This document shows positions 34,294 through 45,700 of a stretch of DNA of 64,000 nt, one piece after another. A program made the position numbers and the translations under genes. The DNA lies in NCBI GenBank assembly GCA_934045905.1, contig OW203767.1, positions 24,994,785 through 25,058,784 on the forward strand. The letters run 5' to 3'. Position 1 is the first letter of the stretch. Every line of letters begins with the position of its first letter. The stretch comes from Leuctra nigra (lineage: Eukaryota; Arthropoda; Insecta; Plecoptera; Leuctridae). The notes beneath the pieces are model-generated. The model saw only the letters and a program-made list of their open reading frames with translations, did not search any database and was not told where the DNA came from.

Positions 34294-34441
34294 AGCCGGG
34301 TCACAAAAACCGTTTTTGCGTTTTGCGTTTTTTTTCTATTAACCAATCACAAGTCTCCCTTGAGCGGTTTCTGTACTTGTGATTGGTCGGTAATAAAAAA
34401 CGGAAAACGGAAAACTCAAGAACGGTCTAGTGGACCGGGTG
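34294..34441. repeat. Fold-back element
   Basis: ccgggtcacaaaaaccgttt...ccaatcacaag pairs imperfectly with cttgtgattgg...aacggtctagtggaccgggt, with arms of about 65 bp. It directly abuts the 34180-34290 MITE, which may have inserted at its edge. Confidence 0.7.
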
Positions 34442-34559
34442 AACGCGTTGATAATCAAACCGTTTTGCATGCGAATAATATGCTTTGCGAGAGTTGCTGC
34501 TCTTATAGTCATTGGACAGCTCAAACCTAATGACTTGCAAGTGATCAAGCTGCAGAGTG

Positions 34560-35432
34560 TAATGATTCCCCGGTAAAGCAAAATATCGCAAAAAATGAAG
34601 TTCTTGACCTATTTGCGGTTAAAAATTGTAAAATCTGATAAAATATTAGTTCCAAAGACCACAAAATATTTGAACTTAATCACACAAACGGTTATTTTTC
34701 ACTATAATAAAATTTAGAATAACAACACGATTGATTCTCCTATTTAGGTTCTTCATGGATACGCTGTTTTCTAACACCTGTGCAAATCTCTAATTTCGTT
34801 CCTAATAATAAAGAATAGTTAGCAGGTGTCGCATTGAATCCGTTTCTTTGACAACTCGCTTTTATTGATCACAACAATCAAGATTTCAAGAATTACTATA
34901 TGAATGTGTAATCAAAGAATTAGAATAATATTGTATTATTAACAACACTGTTCCAATTCGATTATCGATGTACATTTCAACAATGAAGTCACGTGTTACC
35001 GTGGAAGCTATTGACAGGCTAATATTTTACAGTCTTTTAATCAATCGTGTTTTCACGGTTCCCTATTAATTATAACGAGTCTATAGTTAGTCCGAGACAT
35101 TAAGAACAGAAGATTCCTAAAATGTGATTCAGTAAGAAACAAGTGTCATTTACAAGGTTCATAAGAATCTACTGAGTTGCTAATGCATGCTTTGTCCATT
35201 TCGTAGCTTTGGAATAATGGCATTCAAACAGAAAAATGTATTCACTTCACTATTTTAATGTGGATTTATTTTAAACGACTCACCGTTTTTCAGTGACAGA
35301 AAAATTCCACACCTGTATATATTTTTAAATGGTATTTAAAATGCCAAATACCTGGCCAATAACTGAATTGTATTTCAGAAAGAAGAATGCATAGAATGAA
35401 GTTGTGAATAAATGTCACTTTTTAAATAGTAG
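34560..35432. other. AT-rich region, faint repeat similarity
   Basis: 34580-34720 (atcgcaaaaaatg..., ccacaaaatatttgaac, acaaacggtta) resembles the interior of the dispersed repeat at 30.6-30.9 kb. The rest shows no gene or structured repeat. Confidence 0.4.
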
Positions 35433-35590
35433 CTGTCGGCGCGGTTGAAGCAGATGCGCTAAGAGGACGAGATGTCGGCACAGAAGAGCGAGAGAGATGG
35501 AGAGATGAAGCTTGTGGACCTCGTCAAGACGGAGGAGAGCGTCCAGCACTGCAGGCGGAGGCGGTAACGGTGGACCACGTCTTGGCAAGG
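35433..35590 (+). CDS. Possible downstream exon / small ORF before the satellite
   Basis: A GC-rich segment follows aaatagtag. If joined to the 32792-32901 exon it would add only a few codons before a stop. Independently, ATG 35472 opens a 31-codon ORF (MSAQKSERDGEMKLVDLVKT...) ending TAA, and a gcaagt/gtacct donor-like site lies at about 35588-35598. It borders the satellite, and its gagagagatggagagatg composition prefigures the satellite's GA-rich modules. Function unknown. Confidence 0.25.
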
Positions 35591-35635
35591 GCAAGTACCT
35601 CAACACTTTTCTGGCACGATCACACAGGCGCGTAG

Positions 35636-38600
35636 GAGAGTTAGAGAGGCAGAGAGTTAGAGAGGTGGAGAGTTAGAGAGGAAGAGAGTTAGAGACGTGG
35701 AGAGTTAGAGAGGGCTTACTGTCATGTCATGTGTACATATTGGAGGTAAGTGGGTTTGTCTGGGCATGTTCAGTATGTGCCTCTGAAGTGGACAGTTATA
35801 GAGGAAGAGAGTTAGAGACTTGGGGAGTTTGAGAGGTGGAGAGTTAGAGAGGTAGAGAGTTAGAGAGTCAGAGAGTTAGAGAGGTAGAGAGTTAGAGAGG
35901 GCTTACTGTCATGTCATGTGTACATATTGGAGGTGGGTGGGTTTGTCTGGGCATGTTCAGTATGTGCCTCTGAAGTGGACAGTTAGAGAAGTAGAGAGTT
36001 AAAGACGTGGTGAGTTAGAGAGGTAGAGAGTTAGAGAGTCAGAGAGTTAGAGGGGACTTACTGTCATGTCATGTGTACATATTGGAGGTGGGTGGGTTTG
36101 TCTGGGCATGTTCAGTATGTGCCTCTGAAGTGGACAGTTAGAGAAGTAGAGAGTTAAAGACGTGGTGAGTTAGAGAGGTAGAGAGTTAGAGAGTCAGAGA
36201 GTTAGAGGGGACTTACTGTCATGTCATGTGTACATATTGGAGGTGGGTGGGTTTGTCTGGGCATGTTCAGTATGTGCCTCTGAAGTGGACAGTTAGAGAG
36301 GTAGAGAGTTAGTTACGTGGTGAGTTAGAGAGGTAGAGAGTTACAGAGGTAGAGAGTTAGAGAGGTAGAGAGTTAGAGAGTCAGAGAGTTAGGGAGGACT
36401 TACTGTCATGTCATGTGTACATATTGAAGGTGGGTGGGTTTGTCTGGGCATGTTCAGTATGTGCCTCTGAAGTGGACAGTTAGAGAGGTAGAGAGTAAGA
36501 GACTTAGAGAGTTAGAGAGGTAGAGAGTTAGAGAGGTAGAGAGTTAGAGAGTCAGAGAGTTAGAGAGGTAGAGAGTTAGAGAGGGCTTACTGTCATGTCA
36601 TGTGTACATATTGGAGGTGGGTGGGTTTGTCTGGGCATGTTCAGTATGTGCCTCTGAAGTGGACAGTTAGAGAGGTAGAGAGTTACAGAGGTAGAGAGTT
36701 AGAGAGTCAGAAAGTTAGAGAGGTAGAGAGTTAGAGAGGGTTTACTGTCATGTCATGTGTACATATTGGAGGTGGGTGGGTTTGTCTGGGCATGTTCAGT
36801 ATGTGCCTCTAAAGTGGACAGTTAGAGAGGTAGAGAGTTAGAGACGTAGAGAGTTAGAGAGGGCTTACTGTCATGTCATGTGTACATATTGGAGGTGGGT
36901 GGGTTTGTCTGGGCATGTTCAGTATGTGCCTCTGAAGTTGACAGTTATAGAGGTAGAAAGTTAGAGACTTGGGGAGTTAGAGAGGTGGAGAGTTAGAGAC
37001 GTAGAGAGTTAGAGAGGACTTACTGTCATGTCATGTATACATATTGGAGGTGGGTGGGTTTGTCTGGGCATGTTTAGTATGTGCCTCTGAAGTGGACAGT
37101 TTGAGAGATAGAGAGTTGGAGACGTGGAGAGTTAGAGAGGTAGAGAGTTAGAGAGTCAGAGAGTTAGAGGGGACTTACTGTCATGTCATGTGTACATATT
37201 GGAGGTGAGTGGGTTTGTCTGGTCATGTTCAGTATGTGCCTCTGAAGTAGACAGTTAGAGAGGTAGAGAGTTAGAGACGTGGTGAGTTAGAGAGGTAGAG
37301 AGTTACAGAGGTAGAGAGTTAGAGAGGTAGAGAGTTAGAGAGTCAGAGAGTTAGAGAGGGCTTACTGTCATGTCATGTGTACATATTGGAAGTGGGTGGG
37401 TTTGTCTGGGCATGTTCAGTATGTGCCTCTGAAGTGGACAGTTAGAGAGGTAGAGAGTTACAGAGGTAGAGAGATAGAGAGGTAGAGAGTTAGAGAGTCA
37501 GAAAGTTAGAAAGGACTCACTGTCATGTTATGTGTACATATTGGAGGTGGGTGGGTTTGTCTGGGCATGTTCAGTAAGTGCCTCTGAAATGGACAGTTAG
37601 AGAGGTAGAGAGTTAAAGACGTGGTGAGTTAGAGAGGTAGAGAGTTAGAGAGTCAGAGAATTAGAGGGGACTTACTGTCATGTCATGTGTACATATTGGA
37701 GGTGGGTGGGTTTGTCTGGGCATGTTCAGTATGTGCCTCTGAAGTGGACAGTTAGAGAGGTAGAGAGTTAGAGACGTGGAGAGTTAGAGAGGTGGAGAGT
37801 CAGAGACGTAGAGAGTTAGAGGGGACTTACTGTCATATCATGTGTACATATTGAAGGTGGGTGGGTTTGTCTGGGCATTTTCAGTATGTGCCTCTAAAGT
37901 GGAAAGTTAGAGAGGTAGAGAGTTACAGAGGTAGAGAGTTAGAGAGTCAGAAAGTTAGAGAGGTAGAGAGTTAGAGACGTGGAGAGTTAGAGAGGGCTTA
38001 CTGTCATGTCATGTGTACATATTGGAGGTAAGTGGGTTTGTCTGGGCATGTTCAGTATGTGCCTCTGAAGTGGACAGTTATAGAGGTAGAGAGTTAGAGA
38101 CTTGGGGAGTTTGAGAGGTGGAGAGTTAGAGACGTAGAGAGTTAGAGAGGACTTACTGTCATGTCATGTGTACATATTGGAGGTGAGTGGGTTTGTCTGG
38201 GCATGTTCAGTATGTGCCTCTGAAGTGGACAGTTAGAGAGATAGAGAGTTAGTTACGTGGTGAGTTAGAGAGGTAGAGAGTTACAGAGGTAGAGAGTTAG
38301 AGAGGTAGAGAGTTAGAGAGTCAGAGAGTTAGAGAGGACTTACTGTCATGTCATGTGTACATATTGAAGGTGGGTGGGTTTGTCTGGGCATGTTCAGTAT
38401 GTGCCTCTGAAGTGGACAGTTAGAGAGGTAGAGAGTAAGAGACTTAGAGAGTTAGAGAGGTAGAGAGTTAGAGAGGTAGAGAGTTAGAGAGTCAGAGAGT
38501 TTGAGAGGTTGAGAGTTAGAGAGGGCTTACTGTCATGTCATGTGTACATATTGGAGGTGGGTGGGTTTGTCTGGGCATGTTCAGTATGTGCCTCTAAAGT

Positions 38601-41600
38601 GGACAGTTAGAGAGGTAGAGAGTTACAGAGGTAGAGAGTTAGAGAGTCAGAAAGTTAGAGAGGTAGAGAGTTAGAGAGGGTTTACTGTCATGTCATGTGT
38701 ACATATTGGAGGTGGGTGGGTTTGTCTGGGCATGTTCAGTATGTGCCTCTAAAGTGGACAGTTAGAGAGGTAGAGAGTTAGAGACGTAGAGAGTTAGAGA
38801 GGGCTTACTGTCATGTCATGTGTACATATTGGAGGTGGGTGGGTTTGTCTGGGCATGTTCAGTATGTGCCTCTGAAGTTGACAGTTATAGAGGTAGAAAG
38901 TTAGAGACTTGGGGAGTTAGAGAGGTGGAGAGTTAGAGACGTAGAGAGTTAGAGAGGACTTACTGTCATGTCATGTATACATATTGGAGGTGGGTGGGTT
39001 TGTCTGGGCATGTTTAGTATGTGCCTCTGAAGTGGACAGTTTGAGAGATAGAGAGTTAGAGACGTGGTGAGTTAGAGAGGTAGAGAGTTACAGAGGTAGA
39101 GAGATAGAGAGGTAGAGAGTTAGAGAGTCAGAAAGTTAGAAAGGACTCACTGTCATGTTATGTGTACATATTGGAGGTGGGTGGGTTTGTCTGGGCATGT
39201 TCAGTAAGTGCCTCTGAAATGGACAGTTAGAGAGGTAGAGAGTTAAAGACGTGGTGAGTTAGAGAGGTAGAGAGTTAGAGAGTCAGAGAATTAGAGGGGA
39301 CTTACTGTCATGTCATGTGTACATATTGGAGGTGGGTGGGTTTGTCTGGGCATGTTCAGTATGTGCCTCTGAAGTGGACAGTTAGAGAGGTAGAGAGTTA
39401 GAGACGTGGAGAGTTAGAGAGGTGGAGAGTCAGAGACGTAGAGAGTTAGAGGGGACTTACTGTCATATCATGTGTACATATTGAAGGTGGGTGGGTTTGT
39501 CTGGGCATGTTCAGTATGTGCCTCTAAAGTGGAAAGTTAGAGAGGTAGAGAGTTACAGAGGTAGAGAGTTAGAGAGTCAGAAAGTTAGAGAGGTAGAGAG
39601 TTAGAGACGTGGAGAGTTAGAGAGGGCTTACTGTCATGTCATGTGTACATATTGGAGGTAAGTGGGTTTGTCTGGGCATGTTCAGTATGTGCCTCTGAAG
39701 TGGACAGTTATAGAGGTAGAGAGTTAGAGACTTGGGGAGTTTGAGAGGTGGAGAGTTAGAGACGTAGAGAGTTAGAGAGGACTTACTGTCATGTCATGTG
39801 TACATATTGGAGGTGAGTGGGTTTGTCTGGGCATGTTCAGTATGTGCCTCTGAAGTGGACAGTTAGAGAGATAGAGAGTAAGAGACGTGGAGAGTTAGAG
39901 AGGTAGAGAGTTAGAGAGTCAGAGAGTTACAGGGGACTTACTGTCATGTCATGTGTACATATTGGAGGTGGGTGGGTTTGTCTGGGCATGTTCAGTATGT
40001 GCCTCTGAAGTGGACAGTTAGAGAGGTAGATAGTAAGAGACTTAGAGAGTTAGAGAGGTAGAGAGTTAGAGAGGTAGAGAGTTAGAGAGTCAGAGAGTTA
40101 GAGAGGTAGAGAGTTAGAGGGGACTTACTGTCATGTCATGTGTACATATTGGAGGTGGGTGGGTTTGTCTGGGCATGTTCAGTATGTGCTTCTGAAGTGG
40201 ACAGTTAGAGAGGTAGAGAGTTAAAGACGTGGTGAGTTAGAGAGGTAGAGATTAGAGAGGCAGAGAGTTAGAGGGGACTTACTGTCATGTCATGTGTACA
40301 TATTGGAGGTGGGTGGGTTTGTCTGGGCATGTTCAGTATGTGCCTCTGAAGTGGACAGTTAGAGAGGTAGAGAGTTAGAGACTTGGAGAGTTAGAGAAGT
40401 AGAGAGTTAGAGACGTAGAGAGTTAGAGGGGACTTACTGTCATGTCATGTGTACATATTGGAGGTGGGTGGGTTTGTCTGGGCATGTTCAGTATGTGCCT
40501 CTGAAAAGGACAGTTAGAGAGGTAGAGAGATAGTGACGTGGAGGTTTAGAGAGGTGGAAAGTCAGAGACGTAGAGAGTTAGAGGGGACTTACTGGCATAT
40601 CATGTGTACATATTGAAGGTGGGTGGGTTTGTCTGGGCTTGTTCAGTAAGTGCCACTAAAGTGGAAAGTTAGAGAGGTAGAGAGTTACAGAGGTAGAGAG
40701 TTAGAGAGTCAGAAAGTTAGAGAGGTAGAGAGTTAGAGAGGGTATTCTGTCATGTCATGTGAACATATTGGAGGTGGGTGGGTTTGTCTGAGCATGTTCA
40801 GTATGTGCCTCTAAAGTGGACAGTTAGAGAGGTAGAGAGTTAGAGACGTGGAGAGTTAGAGAGGGCTTACTGTCATGTCATGTGTACATATTGGAGGGGA
40901 GTGGGTTTGTCTGGGCATGTTCAGTATGTGCCTCTGAAGTGGACAGTTAGAGAGGTAGAGAGTTAGTTACGTGGTGAGTTAGAGAGGTAGAGAGTTACAG
41001 AGGTAGAGAGTTGGAGTGGTAGAGAGTTAGAGAGTCAGAGAGTTAGTGAGGACTTACTGTCATGTCATGTGTACAGATTGGAGGTGGGTGGGTTTGTCTG
41101 GGCATGTTCGGTATGTGCCTCTGAAGTGGACAGTTAGAGAGGTAGAGAGTAAGAGACTTGGGGAGTTAGAGAGGTGGAGAGATAGAGACGTAGAGAGTTA
41201 GAGAGGACTTACTGTCATGTCATGTGTACATATTGGAGGTGGGTGGGTTTGTCTGGGCATGTTCAGTATGTGCTTCTGAAGTGGACAGTTTGAGAGATAG
41301 AGAGTTAGAGACGTGGAGAGTTAGAGAGGTAGAGAGTTAGAGAGTCAGAGAGTTAGAGGGGACATACTGTCATGTCATGTGTACATATTGGAGGTGGGTG
41401 GGTTTGTCTGGGCAGTTCAGTATGTGCCTCTGAAGTGGACAGTTAGAGAGGTAGAGAGTTAGAGAGGTAGAGAGTTAGAGAGTCAGAAAGTTAGAAAGGA
41501 CTTACTGTCATGTCATGTGTACATATTGGAGGTGGGTGGGTTTGTCTGGGCATGTTCAGTATGTGCCTCTGAAGTGGACAGTTAGAGAGGTAGAGAGTAA

Positions 41601-42426
41601 GAGACTAAGAGAGTTAGAGAGGTAGAGAGTTAGAGAGGTGGAGAGTAAGAGAGTCAGAAAGTTAGAGAGGTAGAGAGTTAGAGAGGGTTTACTGTCATGT
41701 CATGTAAACATATTGGAGGTGGGTGGATTTGTCTTGGCATGTTCAGTATGTGCCTTTAAAGTGGACAGTTAGAGAGGTAGAGAGTTAGAGACGTGGAGAG
41801 TTAGAGAGGGCTTACTGTCATGTCATGTGTACATATTGGAGGTGGGTGGGTTTGTCTGGGCAGTTCAGTATGTGCCTCTGAAGTGGACAGTTAGAGAGGT
41901 AGAGAGTTAGAGAGGTAGAGAGTTAGAGAGTCAGAAAGTTAGAAAGGACTCACTGTCATGTCATGTGTACATATTGGAGGTGGGTGGGTTTGTCTGGGCA
42001 TGTTCAGTATGTGCCTCTGAAGTGGACAGTTAGAGAGGTAGAGAGTTAGAGACGTGGAGAGTTAGAGAGGTGGAGAGTCAGAGACGTAGAGAGTTAGAGG
42101 GGACTTACTGTCATGTCATGTGTACATATTGGAGGTGGGTGGGTTTGTCTGGGCATGTTTAGTATGTGCCTCTGAAGTGGACAGTTAGAGAGGTAGAGAG
42201 TTACAGAGGTAGAGAGTTAGAGAGTCAGAAAGTTAGAGAGGTAGAGAGTTAGAGAGGGTTTACTGTCATGTCATGTAAACATATTGGAGGTGGGTGAGTT
42301 TGTCTGGGCATGTTCAGTATGTGCCTCTAAAGTGGACAGTTAGAGAGGTAGAGAGTTAGAGACGTGGAGAGTTAGAGAGGTAGAGAGTTAGAGACGTAGA
42401 GAGTTAGAGGGGACTTACTGTCATGT
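35636..42426 (+). repeat. Composite satellite, left arm
   Basis: About 43 units. Each has a conserved core of about 90 bp (cttactgtcatgtcatgtg, tacatattggaggtgggtgg, gtttgtctgggcatgttcag, tatgtgcctctgaagtggac). A variable number of 16-bp modules of the form gtagagagttagagag, acgtggagagttagag or gtcagagagttagaga follow it. Measured core-to-core distances of 123, 155 and 187 bp differ by multiples of 16 x 2. Within it, about 36270-38240 and about 38210-39870 are a tandem duplicate of a 1.94-kb block (the second copy has lost about 310 bp). Confidence 0.95.
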
Positions 42427-42640
42427 ATTGTATTGTATTATTTATTTGTAGGAAGCAATTACAATTGCATTACAAAGTCAGAACTAAAATAATAACTATA
42501 ATATGACATTTGAGCATTGAAACATATTGAGTAACAAAGACAAATTGTAAAAATACATTCGAATGTTAACACATATTACCAGTTAAAATAGTGAAAGTAT
42601 TGCGCTAAAAGCGAAGCGAACATATAAATATACATATAAA

Positions 42641-44623
42641 TCAGCATTCAAGAAATTCATTTACACTGTAAAAGGAATGCTTCATAAGGAACATCTTTAA
42701 AATATACTTGAAACCGCTCCTGGACTCAATGTTCCTGATTTCTTGCGGCACATGGTTGTACAGTCTGCGGCCAGACTGCATGACACCCTGAGACGTGGTA
42801 TTTAAGCGGCAGTATTCATGTTTTAAATTGGAGGCACCTCTAGTTCCATACATGTGGTGGCTGTTGTCATTGAACAAATGCAGGTTGTCCCGTGTAAACA
42901 AACACACTGCCAAAATGTAGATACATGGGAGAGGTAGTATTGCTACCTCCCGGAACTTATCTCTGCATGACGCACTATATCCAAGAGAGAGTATGATCCG
43001 GATGACTTTCTTCTGAGCGCGAAAAGCCCTATTGCTGTCTAGCGTACCGCCCCAAAAGATGATACCATACTGGAGTATTGAGTGAACGTACGCAAAGTAG
43101 GCTGATCGTAAAGCAAATAAGTTGCAATTCAGGGCTAATGTACGCATTACAAAGCGCGCTGAAGAAAGTTTTTTAACTAGATGATCGATATGCGGAACCC
43201 AGGATAGGTTTCTATCAATAGTTATACCAAGATACTTCACGCTGGAGCACGAGCTGATAGACAGCATATTATCAGAGTGTTTGCCGCGAGGTTCGAAGGT
43301 TATAATCTCGGTCTTGGTACGATTCAATAGAAGTTTGTTAGGGGTGAACCAGTTAACAAAATGATCCATGGCTAAATGGACTTCAGCCGCTAGTTGGTTG
43401 GCGGTTAGAGCTTCAATTGTGGCACTGGAATCATCAGCATACTGGATTACACTTCTTCCTGAATGGTTGGTACAGATGTTTGGGGCAAGATCGTTCACCA
43501 TGATAGAGAAGAGAAGGGGCCCCAAGATGGAGCCCTGGGGCACACCTTTGGTGACGGGTTCCCAAGAGGAGAAGTGTTCATTAAGCTGCACTCTCTGAGT
43601 CCTACCACTCAGGTAGGAATCGAACCATGCCCCACAAACACCAGTAATCCCATATACCGTGAGTTTGTTCATCAGCAGTTGGTGGTCCATTGAATCGAAG
43701 GCCTTAGACAAATCACATAGTATAACTCCAACCTTGTTCTTCCTCTCCAAGGCCTCCTCAATCCCAGTAATCATACCAAAGGCAGCAGTAGTGGTAGAAT
43801 GGTCAGAACGAAACCCATGCTGCGTAGGGGACCACAGGGTGTTGTTGTTGAAGTGGGTAGTGAGCTGTTGGTGCATAAATTTCTCAATGATTTTAGAGAA
43901 TGAAGATAAAAGTGAGATAGGCCTAAAGTTGGAGCAATCAGTCTTCGTTCCCTTCTTGTGTATAGGCACTACCAACGCTGGTTTTAGACCTGCAGGGAAT
44001 ACTCCAGAACTTAATGAGTGTGTGAATATGTGAGCGAGTGGCCCTGCGATCCATGGGCCACACTTCTTGAGTAGAGACATCGGGACTTCATCCCAACCAG
44101 CTGATGGTTTCGACTCAAATTGGTTGATTAAGTCCAGCACAGTGTCTGCAGACATGTCCGGAAGAGATATTTCCGGAGCGATTGATGGATGCGCCACCTT
44201 GAGAAGCTTCATGCACTCACTAGCTGTGTCGGAGGCTGGGTCTGTGATGTTGGTGCATACAGATAGGAAATGTGTGTTGAATATACTTGCAATTTCCAGT
44301 GGGTCAGTGGCTTTTGAGGAGTCGCTGTTCTCTATCCAGGCTGGAAAAGCCTCACGTCGACCTTTGCCAGTTAGAGACCTTATGAGTCTCCACATGGTGC
44401 TCACTGTGTTGCTAGATCCCGAAATGATTTCAGAATAATAGTCCTTCTTGGCTTTGATAACGGCAGTTCTAAGTTCCTTCTTCAGGCGATTGAGAGGCTC
44501 CTGGAGTGCAGGGGCAGCCCCACTCTTCACTAAATAGTACATGTCCCTCTTCCTATCGCTCATGTTCCGGATCTCTTGAGACAACCAGCCTTTTTGAGGC
44601 TTGGAGTTCTGCAGAGTGGTCAT
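42641..44623 (-). CDS. Retrotransposon ORF2, reverse transcriptase part
   Basis: 660 codons from an ATG at 44621-44623. RT blocks appear in order: PIHKKGTKTDCSNFRPISLL, HGFRSDHSTTTA, ILCDLSKAFDSMDH (catalytic Asp), KGVPQGSILGPLLFS, QYADDSSA (catalytic YADD), then KYLGITIDRNLSWVPHI and a C-terminal LRSAYFAYVHSILQYGIIFWGG connection and tail. All catalytic Asp residues are present and no stop interrupts it. In the ancestral element this was probably continuous with the endonuclease part. The ATG here is inside a linker, and the upstream frame is separated by the shift near 44668. It copies element RNA at target sites in the nucleus. Confidence 0.93.
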   Translation of the reverse strand: MTTLQNSKPQKGWLSQEIRNMSDRKRDMYYLVKSGAAPALQEPLNRLKKELRTAVIKAKKDYYSEIISGSSNTVSTMWRLIRSLTGKGRREAFPAWIENSDSSKATDPLEIASIFNTHFLSVCTNITDPASDTASECMKLLKVAHPSIAPEISLPDMSADTVLDLINQFESKPSAGWDEVPMSLLKKCGPWIAGPLAHIFTHSLSSGVFPAGLKPALVVPIHKKGTKTDCSNFRPISLLSSFSKIIEKFMHQQLTTHFNNNTLWSPTQHGFRSDHSTTTAAFGMITGIEEALERKNKVGVILCDLSKAFDSMDHQLLMNKLTVYGITGVCGAWFDSYLSGRTQRVQLNEHFSSWEPVTKGVPQGSILGPLLFSIMVNDLAPNICTNHSGRSVIQYADDSSATIEALTANQLAAEVHLAMDHFVNWFTPNKLLLNRTKTEIITFEPRGKHSDNMLSISSCSSVKYLGITIDRNLSWVPHIDHLVKKLSSARFVMRTLALNCNLFALRSAYFAYVHSILQYGIIFWGGTLDSNRAFRAQKKVIRIILSLGYSASCRDKFREVAILPLPCIYILAVCLFTRDNLHLFNDNSHHMYGTRGASNLKHEYCRLNTTSQGVMQSGRRLYNHVPQEIRNIESRSGFKYILKMFLMKHSFYSVNEFLEC

Positions 44624-45700
44624 CCTTTTAGGAAAGTGTTTGTCGAAGTGTTTGTCGTGTTTGTCGTAAGTGGAGTAAATAATTGGAGGAACAAATTGTA
44701 TTTATCATCTACAGAGTCCCTTGTATAAATCTCTGACCAGTCAACTTCCCCAAGATCCATTATGAAGTCTTGGACAGACGGCGGTGGAAACTTCCTTGTC
44801 ATGATGAACTCTTGGGAAGATTGTTTCATATGAGCATTATCGACGTTAATGGGGAATGACACTAGTTGTCCAGAATGGTCAGATAGTCCAGGGTCGATGT
44901 TGTGTATAAACTGGACTTGATCGTAGTTGGAGATCACCACGTCTAGGGTAGATTCAGAATTGCCGCAGCACCTGGTTACTCCAAAGTCAAGTATACTAAA
45001 ACCGTGAGCCTTGACTACACTCTCAAGACTCACCTTGATTTGCGGAAACTGGAGATTTAGGTTCCAGTCACCGCATGCAATCACTCGCTTGCCTTTCCTG
45101 CTAAGTTTCAGTAGAATATTATCTAAATGTTCCAAGAAAGAGTTGATGTTAGACGGATCAGGTGACCGATAAATAGTCACGATAATAATCGGCTTATCTC
45201 CGAGGATCTCAATCGCACTTGCTTCCAGCATACCGTCGATGCAAGTCACATCACAGGCGCCGAACGCAAGCCGAGCTGCATTACGGATATATATGCAAGA
45301 ACCACCTCCCCGCTTAGAAGCTCTAGAATAATGGGATGCCAATGTGTAATTATTAATTACAATTGAATCTTCCTGCCCTCGGGAGAGCCATGTCTCCGTG
45401 AGACAGAGGATATCAATCATATTTGCCTGCGAGTCGATGAAGGTCTCCAGTTCGTCGATCTTGGTGACAATGCTACGAATGTTGATGTGAAAAAGGTGAT
45501 GAGCATGCCCTATCGATCTACATGAGGTCTCCGAGGTTTTAGAAAAAACCTCCTCCTCCTTAATCTTGTGTGCAGAGCTTCTGCTGTTACGATGTTCACT
45601 TAGTAGAATTTCCTCGCTGCCAATTCCAAATTGAACGTTACCTGCTTGTTTTACGAGGTTCGGGAGGAATTTGCTCGTGGCTGAAAAAACCGCTTTATTG
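44620..45700 (-). CDS. Retrotransposon ORF2, endonuclease part (frameshifted)
   Basis: The frame is open from about 45700 (overlapping the end of ORF1) to TGA 44620-44622. No ATG lies in the upstream part; the first ATG is at 45420. AP-endonuclease motifs are HLFHINIRSIVTKIDE, LCLTETWL (catalytic Glu), GGGSCIYIRN, CGDWNLNL and LSDHSGQLV (catalytic SDH). The end is out of frame: after FLQLFTPL the frame reads a Thr/Asn run, whereas the alternative frame reads YDKH...DKHFP into the RT part. This indicates a one-base loss near 44668. The 9-bp unit gacaaacac is also repeated there. Confidence 0.9.
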
